Below are positions 18,086 to 27,404 of a stretch of 64,000 nucleotides of DNA, in pieces. The stretch comes from Martinezella dioscoreae (GTDB lineage Bacteria; Pseudomonadota; Alphaproteobacteria; Rhizobiales; Rhizobiaceae). Within the stretch, counting starts at the first letter, position 1. Every line of letters begins with the position of its first letter. The stretch spans positions 682,001 to 746,000 of the forward strand of contig NZ_BLAJ01000003.1 of the NCBI RefSeq assembly GCF_009176305.1, in the 5' to 3' direction. A program made the position numbers and the translations under genes. The notes beneath the pieces were generated by a model that did not search any database, was not told where the DNA came from, and saw only the letters and a list, made by a program, of their open reading frames with translations.

Positions 18086-18838
18086 CTAATGCCCGTTAAA
18101 GACGGTGAGGAACGCACTGGAAAACTGACTGACCAGGGCCGCGATGCTGAGATAGAGCATGAACAGCCCTCCCATCAGCAGATACGGCGTGGAAATGAAA
18201 TAGATCGGTATCTGCGGTGCCAGCTTGTTGATGAAGCCGATCGAAATCTGGAACATCAGGCCGTAGAGCACGAAGGGGCTTGCCAGCCGCAGCATGATGA
18301 AGAAGGTCGTCTCCAGCGTATCCGTAATCGAGATCAGCGCGGCGCGCGGCTCAATGTGGCCACCGAAGGGGATGACCGAATAGGAATCGACCAGCGCCTG
18401 CAAAACATAATGGTGAAAATCCATAATGAAGAGAATCATCAGCCCGCAAAAGCTGACGAGGCTGGTGAGCGATGTTTCGTTCGATTCCTCGATGATGTCG
18501 GCGCCGCCGGGCGCGTTGAATCCGATCATCATCGATATGACCGTGCCGGTGAATTGCAGGCCCAGCGTATAGATCCTGGCCATCATTCCATACATCAATC
18601 CAATGACGGTTTCGGTAAAGATGAGGCCGATATAGTTCGCATCGCCCTTCGACACCTGCGGATAGATCGTGTTCCAGAGCAGCGGCAGGATCGCCATCGT
18701 CAGTGCTGCGGAAAGAAGCAGCCTGATCTGCGGGGGAACGCGACCGGAGGAAAATCCCGGGAGGACCATCATGCAGCCGCCGATGCGGCAGAAGGCGACG
18801 AACAGCGCCAGAATGGTCCCCTGCGGGTCTGAAATCAT
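18086..18838 (-). CDS. fliR: flagellar export gate protein FliR
   Basis: 250 residues with about six membrane segments, of the FliR/SpaR/YscT family ([20 protein letters not shown] at the N terminus; [40 protein letters not shown]). It forms the core of the export gate with FliP and FliQ in the inner membrane. Its start overlaps the flhA stop by ATGA, so the two are translationally coupled. Confidence 0.95.
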   Translation of the reverse strand: MISDPQGTILALFVAFCRIGGCMMVLPGFSSGRVPPQIRLLLSAALTMAILPLLWNTIYPQVSKGDANYIGLIFTETVIGLMYGMMARIYTLGLQFTGTVISMMIGFNAPGGADIIEESNETSLTSLVSFCGLMILFIMDFHHYVLQALVDSYSVIPFGGHIEPRAALISITDTLETTFFIMLRLASPFVLYGLMFQISIGFINKLAPQIPIYFISTPYLLMGGLFMLYLSIAALVSQFSSAFLTVFNGH

Positions 18839-20922
18839 GAAATCGAACCTAGAATCTTGATCTCGATCCCCTTGGCCAATTCCACATGCGACAGAACCGG
18901 AAGCGTCGCGAACAGGCGTTCGATGATCATGCGTACATAGGAGCGCGTTTCCGGCGACGTGACAAGAACGAAGGGCATGCCCCGGTCCATGTATTCACGG
19001 ATAACTTTTCCGGCCTGCTCGCTGAACTCTTCCAGGCTGCGCGGGTCGATGTCGAATTCGACGATTTCGCCCTTCTGGTCGCGCTTCAGCGCCTGGTGGA
19101 AAATCAGATCCCATTTGCTGCCGAGTCTGAGGACGCGCAGCACGCCGTTATCGGCCAGATCGCCGCAGAGTTGCTGCGCCATGCGTACGCGCACGTGCTC
19201 GACGATCTGCTCGGTCTTGCGCACATGCGGCGCGAGTTCGGCGACCGCTTCGAGAATGAGATGCAGGTTGCGGATCGAGACGCGTTCGGCAAGCAACAGC
19301 TTCAGCACGGCCTGCAGGCCGGAATAGGACATGTGCGACGAGCAGATTTCGTCGGCGAGCTTCTTGTATTCCGGATCGAGACGTTCGATCAGGATCTTGA
19401 CGTCCTTGTAGGACAGCAATGCCGGCAGGTTGTTGCGGATGACTTCGCTCATATGGGTGAGCACGACGGAGACGTTGTCGATCGGCTGGAAACCCTCGCG
19501 CTTCAGATCCTCGGTAAAGGCTTCGAGAACGGAGACGGCGGGCATGCCGAAAGCGGGTTCGCGAATCTCGTCGCCCGGAACGGTCGGCTTGCGGCCAGAA
19601 CCGGTGACGACAAGCACTTCGCCGACACGCAGCATGTTGGAGGCGATCGTCGTGCCGTGGATGCGAATCTGATACGACTTGTCGGCAATCGCCATGTCGT
19701 CGATCACCTTGATCTCCGGCACGACGAAGCCGTATTGCGTCGCGAACTTCTTACGCATCTTGCCGACGCGGAAGGCGAGCTCCTGGTGAGCGCCGAGCAG
19801 GCGGGTGGAGACGATCTTGCCGAGCGCCAGTTCGATTTCGGCAGTCTTCAGAACCGACTTGACCGAATCCTTTTCCATTTCCTTCGTCTGCATCACCTTC
19901 TGCTCTTCAGCATCGCGGCGAAGCTTGTTCTCGGCTTCGATCTGGCGCGGAATAAACCAGGCGCCGGCGGCCATCAGGCCGCCAAGGAAAACGAAGGGAA
20001 GGAAGGGCATGCCAGGCATGATGGCCAGGATGCCCATGAGAACCGCCGAGACGGCGAGCGCGCGCGGATAGCCGCTCAGCTGATTGACGACGGCCTGGTC
20101 GGTAGAGCCGGAGGTGCCGCCGCGCGAAACGAGAAGGCCGGCCGCGAGAGAGACGATGAGCGCCGGCATCTGCGAAACCAGACCGTCGCCGACGGAGAGC
20201 TTCACGAAAACGTCGGCCGCCTGTCCGATCGGCATGCCATGACGGAAATAGCCGATAATGATGCCGCCGAAGACGTTGATGCAGGTAATCAGAAGGCCGG
20301 CAACCGCGTCACCGCGTACGAATTTGGAGGCACCGTCCATCGCGCCGAAGAAGGAGCTTTCCTCTTCCAGTTCGCGGCGGCGGCGCTGCGCTTCCTTCTC
20401 ATCGATGAGGCCGGCGGAAAGATCGGCGTCGATCGCCATCTGCTTGCCGGGGATGGCATCGAGAGTGAAGCGGGCGCCCACTTCGGCGATACGGGTCGCA
20501 CCCTTGGTGATGACGATGAAGTTGATGGTGATGAGGATCAGGAAGACGATCAGACCGATGACGAAATCGCCGGACATGACCAGGCTGGAAAAGCCGGCGA
20601 TGACGCCGCCGGCGGCATCGTGCCCTTCATAGCCGTGCGAAAGGATGACGCGGGTCGTGGCGATGTTCAGCGCCAGACGCGTCATCGTCGCGATCAGCAG
20701 GATCGTCGGGAAAGACGAGAATTCCAGCGGCTTCTTGATCCAGAGCGCCACCATGAGGATCAGCACGGAGAACGCGATCGAGAAAGCCAGTCCAAGGTCG
20801 ATCAGAAACGGCGGGATCGGCAGGAACAGCACGCACAGGATGACCATGATACCGAGGGCAAACCCGATATCGCGTATGCTGGGATTGGCTTTGGGAAGTG
20901 CTATTGCGGGTGGTTGTGCCAT
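18835..20922 (-). CDS. flhA: flagellar export protein FlhA
   Basis: 695 residues. The N-terminal half has about eight membrane helices and the FHIPEP signature region ([20 protein letters not shown], then [20 protein letters not shown]); the C-terminal half is the cytoplasmic ring domain that binds export substrates and chaperones. ATG 20922 ([11 protein letters not shown]) is chosen over an in-frame ATG 20943 whose upstream sequence lacks a ribosome site. It overlaps fliR by four bases and follows fliQ by 148 bases. Confidence 0.96.
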   Translation of the reverse strand: MAQPPAIALPKANPSIRDIGFALGIMVILCVLFLPIPPFLIDLGLAFSIAFSVLILMVALWIKKPLEFSSFPTILLIATMTRLALNIATTRVILSHGYEGHDAAGGVIAGFSSLVMSGDFVIGLIVFLILITINFIVITKGATRIAEVGARFTLDAIPGKQMAIDADLSAGLIDEKEAQRRRRELEEESSFFGAMDGASKFVRGDAVAGLLITCINVFGGIIIGYFRHGMPIGQAADVFVKLSVGDGLVSQMPALIVSLAAGLLVSRGGTSGSTDQAVVNQLSGYPRALAVSAVLMGILAIMPGMPFLPFVFLGGLMAAGAWFIPRQIEAENKLRRDAEEQKVMQTKEMEKDSVKSVLKTAEIELALGKIVSTRLLGAHQELAFRVGKMRKKFATQYGFVVPEIKVIDDMAIADKSYQIRIHGTTIASNMLRVGEVLVVTGSGRKPTVPGDEIREPAFGMPAVSVLEAFTEDLKREGFQPIDNVSVVLTHMSEVIRNNLPALLSYKDVKILIERLDPEYKKLADEICSSHMSYSGLQAVLKLLLAERVSIRNLHLILEAVAELAPHVRKTEQIVEHVRVRMAQQLCGDLADNGVLRVLRLGSKWDLIFHQALKRDQKGEIVEFDIDPRSLEEFSEQAGKVIREYMDRGMPFVLVTSPETRSYVRMIIERLFATLPVLSHVELAKGIEIKILGSIS

Positions 20923-21070
20923 CGACCGGTTCCGTCTCTTCATGAGAGGTGGCAAACGGCTGACCCGCCTGCCCTATTGGAACCGACCTCTAAAGGTCGA
21001 AGCTTGCGCGAGCATGGCCGTTGCCATTGATGCGCGCGATCCGGAGGCCGAAATGGCCTTCAGACTTATC

Positions 21071-21337
21071 TTAGAAACCCGATTGGATGCGGGAGAAGAC
21101 GAGATTGGTGAAGATCGAAATCTGCGCGCCGACGAACGGTGCCGAGATGCCGATCGTGACCATGACGGCGACGATCTTCGGCACGAACGTCAAGGTCGCT
21201 TCCTGCACCTGGGTCAGCGCCTGGATCAGGGCGATCACCAGACCGACGACCATGGCGGCGACGACAGCCGGACCGGAAGCCACAAGTACCGTCCAGATCG
21301 CAGCCTGGAAAATATCCAAGGCATCGGCTTCATTCAT
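21071..21337 (-). CDS. fliQ: flagellar export gate protein FliQ
   Basis: 88 residues, two membrane helices (VLVASGPAVVAAMVVGLVIA; VPKIVAVMVTIGISAPFVGA) joined by the conserved QALTQVQEATLTFVPK loop. It is the normal length for FliQ and joins FliP and FliR in the gate. It is 29 bases after flgD in the operon. Confidence 0.96.
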   Translation of the reverse strand: MNEADALDIFQAAIWTVLVASGPAVVAAMVVGLVIALIQALTQVQEATLTFVPKIVAVMVTIGISAPFVGAQISIFTNLVFSRIQSGF

Positions 21338-21366
21338 GGCATGTCCACTCCCGGTTCAGCGGCTCC

Positions 21367-21864
21367 TCATGAGCTGCTGGTCGAATCCGTGCTCGACGAA
21401 TCGCTGCTGGTGCTACTATCGCTCGACGTGGCCGGCGGATCAATGGTCGTGCCTGCCGGAGCGATCGTAACGCCGGCCTGGATCAGGATCTTGTCGCCGG
21501 CATCGGTCTGGGCGATGATGCCGTCCGTGTAGACGGTCACTTCCTTGATCGTGCCCGTCGTCTTACCATCGGCGCTCATGATCTGCTTGCCGATATAGTC
21601 CGACGCCTGCGAGATCCATTGGTTCTGCAACACCGTTTCCAGATGCGAGTTCGTCTGGATCTGTTGTTCGACCTGAGAGAAGCTCGCCAGCTGAGAAATC
21701 TGCTGGCTGGCATCCATCGGGTCGGTCGGATCCTGGTTCTGCATCTGCGCGATGAGAAGCTGCAGGAAGTCGTTATAATTCAGGTTGGCGCTCGCCGATG
21801 CGGCAGCAGCAGTCTTCGAGGAGCTGCTGCTCGTGCTGCTGTTGACGGCGTCTACCGTTGCCAT
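21367..21864 (-). CDS. flgD: hook-cap protein FlgD
   Basis: 165 residues. The N-terminal export and cap domain is typical ([40 protein letters not shown]). The C-terminal part is short and ends in a serine/threonine/aspartate-rich tail, so the Ig-like domain of enterobacterial FlgD is reduced. FlgD scaffolds hook assembly, so its presence implies a hook protein gene somewhere in the genome although flgE is not in this window. It overlaps flbT by 13 bases. Confidence 0.93.
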   Translation of the reverse strand: MATVDAVNSSTSSSSSKTAAAASASANLNYNDFLQLLIAQMQNQDPTDPMDASQQISQLASFSQVEQQIQTNSHLETVLQNQWISQASDYIGKQIMSADGKTTGTIKEVTVYTDGIIAQTDAGDKILIQAGVTIAPAGTTIDPPATSSDSSTSSDSSSTDSTSSS

Positions 21865-22304
21865 GGAGCAATCTCCCGACGGATGTGCTCGATCGTCGCC
21901 GCCGGCATTTCCTGATTATTCAGAATATTGTCTTCGACCGGGTAGAGACCGCGGATCGCCTTCAGCGCATCGAAGGCGCGGCCGGTGGCAACGAGGCCGT
22001 CGATGCGCTTCAGCTCGGCCAGCACTTCCTCATTGTGGAAGCACGACAGCAGCATGACGATCGACTTGCGGAACATCGCCGTCGACTGTTCCTTGCCTTC
22101 CGGATTGATGAGAATCATCTGCGCGATGAAATAGAGCTGACGCAAGGGCGTCGTTGCGTCCTCCGGCTGGAGCACGTGGTTCTCGAGCAGGAATGTCACA
22201 TCATTCAGGAATTCCAGAGCAACCTTGCGATCGACGCGCAGGACGGCCCCGTTGATAAAGATCTTTTCCCCGGCTTTAAGCGATATGCGAAGCGTACTTT
22301 TCAT
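21852..22304 (-). CDS. flbT: flagellin translation regulator FlbT
   Basis: 150 residues, a full-length FlbT ([20 protein letters not shown], then [20 protein letters not shown]). In Caulobacter FlbT acts on the 5' leader of flagellin mRNA; in some rhizobia it supports flagellin production. It overlaps flaF by ATGA and flgD by 13 bases. The target may be the flagellin leaders at 33.5-40.3 kb. Confidence 0.95.
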   Translation of the reverse strand: MKSTLRISLKAGEKIFINGAVLRVDRKVALEFLNDVTFLLENHVLQPEDATTPLRQLYFIAQMILINPEGKEQSTAMFRKSIVMLLSCFHNEEVLAELKRIDGLVATGRAFDALKAIRGLYPVEDNILNNQEMPAATIEHIRREIAPWQR

Positions 22305-22648
22305 TTAAGTCCATCCCTGATGATGGTGGTGACATCGATGATGCCTTGATAGTTTTCCGACTGGCGCCGCCTGATCCGTTCGCATTCCTTTAATATCCAG
22401 ATGGCGATCGAAATCAGATTGGCGCGCAGCTCGACGTTGAGCTGGTTCTCCGGGCTTTTGAGGTCCTCGACAAAGCTTACCCATAGGCGTCGCGTATAGA
22501 AGAGAGCCTCGATCGCTTCACGGCCGTATTTCCCCGCATCACGGGCCGCAGAGAGAAGAGCTATCGACCGGTCCAGAACTTGTCGTTCTCGTTCCTTGGC
22601 GTCGGCCACTGCATCCTGCATGACTTCCGCATATGAGAACTGATACAT
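22301..22648 (-). CDS. flaF: flagellin biosynthesis regulator FlaF
   Basis: 115 residues, full-length FlaF ([40 protein letters not shown]). In alphaproteobacteria FlaF is needed for flagellin synthesis or secretion and works opposite or together with FlbT. It follows flgL by 37 bases and overlaps flbT by four. Confidence 0.94.
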   Translation of the reverse strand: MYQFSYAEVMQDAVADAKERERQVLDRSIALLSAARDAGKYGREAIEALFYTRRLWVSFVEDLKSPENQLNVELRANLISIAIWILKECERIRRRQSENYQGIIDVTTIIRDGLK

Positions 22649-22685
22649 TCATGCATCCTTCCTGGTCATTACTTCCCTTTGATCA

Positions 22686-23735
22686 TCAAAGGTAATTTAC
22701 AAGGCTTAACTGCTGGATCTTTGAAACAATCGTGTAAGCCGTTTCGAGCTGGGTCTCGAGACTGTTGACCTTGGTCGATGCCTCATAAGGATCGACTCCG
22801 GTCAAGTCACCGATACTGGTGTTGAGAATAGTCTTCTGGGCATTCAGCGTCGTATTCGCGTCCGACAGTCGCGACTGCGAGAGACCGAGCTGACTTGCCT
22901 GGCTGTTCAACCCGTCGATCGACTGGCGCGTATAGCTGATGGCCTGCTGTGTGACGGCATTCACCGCACTTTGATTGAGGCCTGGCGGCGTACCCATCAG
23001 CGCATTGGTCACGCTGGTCGCGAGTGCCAGATACCGCATGCCGGACGAATTCGAGTTCGTCGAGGTTTCGATGACTTCCGAATTATTGATGCGGCTCGTC
23101 ATATTCTGATCGGACGCACTCGACCAGCTCGACCAGCTGCTGTCTGATGTGAACATCGGCGCGACGGTATTGGTGATGAAATCCGTTATCTGGTCGGCTG
23201 ATATGGTATCTGCAGTTACCCGCGGTGACTGATTTGCCATGTAAGTCGCAAGCTGCGCCTGAATATCCGAGTTCGTTGCCGAGGAATTATCCGTCATCGG
23301 CTGGACGTCGGTATTGGTTCCGGCAAAGAGATACTCGCCATTCACCATCGTATTGGCCGATGCAATGACGCTCGACAGGGTCGAGCTCGCCGTCTGCTGC
23401 GCCAGGGCAACGCTGCTGCCATCGGTGTTGCCGCTCAGCGCCACAAGCTGGTCCATCAGGTTCTGTGCCTGCGTGCCCATGCCGGTCAAGGCGGTTTGCG
23501 ACGTCGTCATACGCTGGTTCGCAATGGAATTGCTGCTGAGAATGGAATCGATGCGCGACACTTCCCGCGTCAGATTCACATTGAGCGACGTGCTGCTGCC
23601 AAGCGCCACGCCGATGTCGGCATAGACGCCCGTGGTCGCCTCCGTCGAAGCACTCGTCATCTCATTCTGCGCCTGACGAATCGTCTGACGCATGGCGTTC
23701 TGAATGGCCGTGCTCGAAATGAAAGAAAGTTTCAT
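22686..23735 (-). CDS. flgL: hook-filament junction protein FlgL
   Basis: 349 residues. The N terminus (KLSFISSTAIQNAMRQTIRQ) and C terminus (VNSLETQLETAYTIVSKIQQ) are the flagellin-like helices of FlgL, with a variable middle. It forms the junction with FlgK and is exported without a cleaved signal. It starts three bases after the flgK stop. Confidence 0.92.
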   Translation of the reverse strand: MKLSFISSTAIQNAMRQTIRQAQNEMTSASTEATTGVYADIGVALGSSTSLNVNLTREVSRIDSILSSNSIANQRMTTSQTALTGMGTQAQNLMDQLVALSGNTDGSSVALAQQTASSTLSSVIASANTMVNGEYLFAGTNTDVQPMTDNSSATNSDIQAQLATYMANQSPRVTADTISADQITDFITNTVAPMFTSDSSWSSWSSASDQNMTSRINNSEVIETSTNSNSSGMRYLALATSVTNALMGTPPGLNQSAVNAVTQQAISYTRQSIDGLNSQASQLGLSQSRLSDANTTLNAQKTILNTSIGDLTGVDPYEASTKVNSLETQLETAYTIVSKIQQLSLVNYL

Positions 23736-23738
23736 GGC

Positions 23739-25244
23739 TTAGCTCGCAATATCCAGTACAGATTGAAGCATTTCATTGACTGCGTTCAATATCTTCGTTC
23801 CAGCCTTGTAGGACTGTTCGATATCCATCATCAGCGTCAGTTCTTCATCGAGATTGACGCCCGTCGCGTTCGAATAGGCGCTCGAGGAGCGCGAGAGAGC
23901 AGCAGAGGTATTTTCCCCCGCCGTCGTTGCCGTGCTGCGCTGGCCCTCGAGCCAACCGATGGAGCTCGCCGAATAATCCATGAGCGTGGCATTGGTGTCG
24001 GAGCCAGCGGCAGGATCGAACGCCATCTTCGTATTCATGGCAGTGATAAATCCATCAAGCTGGGTGGAATATCCACTGTCGCCGCTGGTATTTACGGTAT
24101 AGCCGTTATGCACGACACCGCTGCTGTCTTTGAAATTATTGATACCACCATCACGCAACAATGTCGGGTCGCCGCCTTGGGATGTGATTAATTTCGGATT
24201 AACAGTTATCGAGCCTGCCATCCCCGCGACCGCGGAAGAGCCCGTTGGAACGCTGCCATCGCTCCAGGTGAACAAGCCTGGTTTGGTCGGCTCGCTGGAG
24301 TCGCTATACTTTTCCGCGAAAATCGTGACCAGCCCTCGAGCCATTTCATCAAGCTGTTTCTGGTAGGTCGGCGCAACATCATCGCGGATCTGAAGCGCTG
24401 CCTGAAGGGTACCCTGCGCGGTCGTGTTCGCGCCTTGGCCGGGGGTCAGCGCAACGCCGTCGATATAGACACTGTTGCCTGGCCCGGAAGCGTCTGCCGT
24501 GTAGGTACTTGTCGGCTGGAACGTCACCGAGCGCGGAATGGTCTCGAACAGGGTCGTCCCGCTCGTGGTGTAAAGCGCCATATCGTTGTTGCCGCGCGTC
24601 ACGGTTGTCACGCCGACGATCTTCGAAATCTGGTTCAGGATCGAATCGCGCTGGTCCATCGCGTCGGCAAGGGCGCTCGATGTCGGGCCAGCCGTGGTCG
24701 TTGCCGATTTCACCGCGTCGTTGGCGGTCTGGAACTGCTTCAGCAGGCTGTTCAGCGTATCGACGTCGGAGCTGATCTGCTTTTCGGCGTCGGTACGGGC
24801 GCTCTGCACTGCCGCCGTGGCATTGTTGAGCGATGTCGCCAGGCTCTGGGCCGCATTGATCGCAGATTGCGCCGCCGTCGCATTGGATGGCGATCCCGCA
24901 TAGTTCTGCATTGCATCCTGAAATGCCGACAGATAAGTCGCCGGCGCGATCTCGTTGTCGTTGCCGCCAAGCGTGGCCGACTGAAGGTTGCTGTAGGCAT
25001 TCAGCAGCAGCTGCTGTGCCGAATCCGACGAGGCCGAGCTGAGATAGGCCTTCTGTAATGCCGGTTCGCTGCTGCGGGCAATCTGCACCACCTGAGCACC
25101 AGCCATATTGGTCGTCACCACCGCCTGACGACGCGAATAATTCGTGTTGTTGGCATTGGCGATATTGTTCGATACGACGCTGCTCTGCGTGCCGGTATTG
25201 TTGAATATTGCCTGCGCGTTATTGAGAGCTGTTGTGAGCGACAT
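23739..25244 (-). CDS. flgK: hook-associated protein FlgK
   Basis: 501 residues. The rod/hook-type N-terminal motif (SNNIANANNTNYSRRQAVVT) and C-terminal helix (NLDEELTLMMDIEQSYKAGT) identify FlgK. It is exported by the flagellar system and caps the hook. The ribosome site before ATG 25244 is weak. In S. meliloti flgE precedes it; here a 93-residue ORF of unknown function ends 24 bases upstream. Confidence 0.94.
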   Translation of the reverse strand: MSLTTALNNAQAIFNNTGTQSSVVSNNIANANNTNYSRRQAVVTTNMAGAQVVQIARSSEPALQKAYLSSASSDSAQQLLLNAYSNLQSATLGGNDNEIAPATYLSAFQDAMQNYAGSPSNATAAQSAINAAQSLATSLNNATAAVQSARTDAEKQISSDVDTLNSLLKQFQTANDAVKSATTTAGPTSSALADAMDQRDSILNQISKIVGVTTVTRGNNDMALYTTSGTTLFETIPRSVTFQPTSTYTADASGPGNSVYIDGVALTPGQGANTTAQGTLQAALQIRDDVAPTYQKQLDEMARGLVTIFAEKYSDSSEPTKPGLFTWSDGSVPTGSSAVAGMAGSITVNPKLITSQGGDPTLLRDGGINNFKDSSGVVHNGYTVNTSGDSGYSTQLDGFITAMNTKMAFDPAAGSDTNATLMDYSASSIGWLEGQRSTATTAGENTSAALSRSSSAYSNATGVNLDEELTLMMDIEQSYKAGTKILNAVNEMLQSVLDIAS

Positions 25245-25268
25245 GACTGACTCGATACCCTATTCGTT

Positions 25269-25550
25269 TTAGCGCGGCAGATTGGCCGAAGGCGCGCAGG
25301 AAGTGTCGGAATAGCCTGTCGGAGCAAGGCCGGCGAAATAGACCAGATTTTCATTGGCAGATGGACGACCACTGGAACGAACCGGAGCCCCCCTCCCGCA
25401 AACATGGCGCAAGACGAGAGCACCGTCGCCTGCAGAGATAGCACGGCGAACCGGCGTCACACCGACACAGCCGCCAAAAGCGGCGCCGAGGCGAAGCGCC
25501 TGCGCATCCACTTCCGCAAGTGCAGTCTTCATGCTGCCGAAATTCCTCAT
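25269..25550 (-). CDS. small unknown protein in place of flgE
   Basis: 93 residues from ATG 25550, which has ACGAGGA six to seven bases upstream; a second ATG at 25532 is in frame. Codon choice is mixed but compatible with coding. Features visible: three cysteines spaced along the chain (GGCVGV, HVCGRG, TSCAPS) and an arginine-rich middle. No signal peptide, membrane helix or known domain is seen and it does not resemble FlgE. It lies between the rem terminator and flgK, 24 bases before flgK, so it may be the first gene of the flgK operon or a non-functional frame in the operon leader. Confidence 0.4.
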   Translation of the reverse strand: MRNFGSMKTALAEVDAQALRLGAAFGGCVGVTPVRRAISAGDGALVLRHVCGRGAPVRSSGRPSANENLVYFAGLAPTGYSDTSCAPSANLPR

Positions 25551-25749
25551 CTGGAATCCTCGTTATCCTTCATACGACTGAGAGTAGGTGGCGGGCCTTG
25601 CGTGAAGCTGTCTGAGAGGACGAAAAACCGATCATCGCGAAAAGCTTCGTCAAGAGCGCCATCGGGCGATCATGCTACGGACTGCTGTGCACCGAAATGG
25701 TAAGGAATAACGTACCTTCCGGCGCCGTGCCGATCAGGCAGCCGAAAAG

Positions 25750-25787
25750 GAACAGGCCCGAGAATCAGCTGATTCTCGGGCCTGTTC
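25750..25787 (-). terminator. rem terminator, 38-bp perfect palindrome
   Basis: Two 19-base arms (GAACAGGCCCGAGAATCAG and its complement) meet with no loop bases at 25768/25769, and CCTTTT follows on the minus strand. It begins 33 bases after the rem stop codon. Such a strong hairpin should separate rem from the flgK operon, which then needs its own promoter between 25551 and 25749. Confidence 0.85.
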
Positions 25788-25820
25788 ATGAGTTTAGTAC
25801 GGGGATGTACGACCGGAACA

Positions 25821-26492
25821 TCAGCTCCAGTCGATGCAGTAGCCGAGGAAGCGCTTCGAATCGACCGGGTCGAAGCCGAGCTTCTTGCGCAGCTTCTTGC
25901 GCAGCTTCGAAATATGGCTTTCGACGACGTTCTCTTCGACTTCCTCGTCGAAGATGCCGTAGATGGCGTTGAAGATCTGGGTCTTCGTCACACGGCGACC
26001 GCGATTGGCGATCAAATATTCGAGGATGCGGCGCTCGCGGCGCGGCAAGGCGAATACGGAACCGTTGATTTCCGGATCGCGGCCATCTGCGAAGACGCGA
26101 ATGGGGCCGATATCGGTATAGTTGCTGATTGCCTTCAAGCGGCGGCGGATCGCCGCGGCCCTGGCAAGAATTTCGCGAGGATGCACCGGCTTGCGCACGA
26201 CATCGTCGACGCCACAATCGAAAAGTGCAAGCGTGGCTTCCAGCGAGGGCTGGTCGCTCACCGCGATAACAGGTGCTGCCGTCCGGTCGCGAATCGCCCT
26301 TGGAAGCTCATGCACCTGCTGACCCTGTCCGATCAGAAAGGCTTCCACCGCAGCAATATCGCCCTCTGCTGCCGTCGTCACCCATTCGCCGAATTCACGC
26401 GGATCAAATCCCGTCGAAGGGATGCCCTCGCGTCCAAACAGTGATGTATATCCGTCCTTAACGAGCTCTCGCTCATCAACCACTACGATCAT
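25821..26492 (-). CDS. rem: motility regulator Rem (OmpR-like)
   Basis: 223 residues. The N-terminal part has a receiver fold ([20 protein letters not shown]) but has Glu50 where the phosphorylated Asp would stand, so it is probably not a phospho-switch. The C-terminal winged helix is complete ([20 protein letters not shown] ... [17 protein letters not shown]). In S. meliloti VisNR activates rem, and Rem then activates class IB/II/III flagellar genes. It stands alone, with a 279-base upstream spacer and a strong terminator. Confidence 0.95.
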   Translation of the reverse strand: MIVVVDERELVKDGYTSLFGREGIPSTGFDPREFGEWVTTAAEGDIAAVEAFLIGQGQQVHELPRAIRDRTAAPVIAVSDQPSLEATLALFDCGVDDVVRKPVHPREILARAAAIRRRLKAISNYTDIGPIRVFADGRDPEINGSVFALPRRERRILEYLIANRGRRVTKTQIFNAIYGIFDEEVEENVVESHISKLRKKLRKKLGFDPVDSKRFLGYCIDWS

Positions 26493-26771
26493 TCGTCCGC
26501 CTCCGAATCAGTGTGGTGTTTCGATGATCTATGGGTACGAATCGGGCGAATCACGAACAACTGTCGGAAATGAGTGGCAGAAATTAATAATTGATTAACT
26601 TTGTAGGGGCGATTTGCACTAGATATAGTAGGTGGTCGGCATTTTACACCGATAAAAAAGTTGTTAGCGGACGTATTATTAACATGCGCATTTTAGGCAA
26701 ATCGACGGCAGTCAACCGCTTCGATTGGGTTAGCGCCGGCTAACCGGAGAGCACATACAACCTGTAATTGC
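26493..26771 (-). promoter_or_regulatory. rem promoter region
   Basis: Gene-free spacer upstream of rem, much richer in A/T than its flanks between about 26570 and 26700 (for example ATTAATAATTGATTAACTTT). By analogy with S. meliloti this is where VisN/VisR would act, but no binding site can be recognised by eye. Confidence 0.45.
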
Positions 26772-27404
26772 TTACTCCCGGCAGAACATCGCCGCATTGG
26801 GCGTCCATTTTCCGTAGCCTGTGGCGACCAGATTGGCGATCACCCGGCAGACATAGACCTTCTGGGCGGGGTCATTGTTCGGGCCAGCATGGTATCTAGC
26901 TACCGCCATCGTCCAGGTCTCATGCCTGTCATGCAGATTGCGGAGAAACTTTGCGGCATACTCGACATTGCTACGCGGGTCGAACATGGCGTTGACGGAT
27001 GTAAAGTTTTCGCCGTGGAAATACTGATTGATCTGCATGCAGCCGACATCGATAAGCTTCGCCCCGTTCTGCCGTGCCGCAGCGAATATCTGCAGGGCGG
27101 CGTCCTCGGATGGTGGAAAGATCGGCCGCCCCTCGACATTGAGAGCGTAGGGATAGAGCGATCCCTTGCGACCCGTTTCCGTTAGACCCACCGAATAAAG
27201 AATCCCTTCCGGTATTCCGTATTTCGCGGCGGCAGACTGGATTTCGCGTTCGCAAAGACCGGCTGCACCATTGTCAGGCGGTGCCGGATTGCCCGACGCA
27301 TGCGCCTCAGAGGTAAACCGCCCCAGAGCGAGAACGCTGCACGCCACCAGCAGCGCCGTCCTCAACACCGCGCTCACCCAAACTGCGATTGCCATCGTTT
27401 CCAT
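26772..27404 (-). CDS. periplasmic lytic transglycosylase of the flagellar cluster
   Basis: 210 residues. A signal peptide (VLRTALLVACSVLALGRFTS, cleavage near AHA-SG) precedes an SLT-type transglycosylase domain: AAAKYGIPEGILYSVGLTET with catalytic Glu in LTET, then VGCMQINQYFHG and VARYHAGPNND. It would open peptidoglycan for rod or motor assembly, complementing the muramidase-less FlgJ. It corresponds in position to orf37 of the S. meliloti cluster. Its start overlaps motD/fliK by 98 bases, which is needed to keep the signal peptide. Confidence 0.87.
   Translation of the reverse strand: METMAIAVWVSAVLRTALLVACSVLALGRFTSEAHASGNPAPPDNGAAGLCEREIQSAAAKYGIPEGILYSVGLTETGRKGSLYPYALNVEGRPIFPPSEDAALQIFAAARQNGAKLIDVGCMQINQYFHGENFTSVNAMFDPRSNVEYAAKFLRNLHDRHETWTMAVARYHAGPNNDPAQKVYVCRVIANLVATGYGKWTPNAAMFCRE

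Noticed and set aside
18886..21030. Open frame of 714 codons on the plus strand opposite flhA
   Set aside because: Antisense shadow of flhA; the flhA reading has complete family motifs.
25670..25676. AGCATGA before the 93-residue ORF as a fifth flagellin-type element
   Set aside because: The partner CCGG at 15-16 bases is missing and the first base differs, so the match is likely chance.
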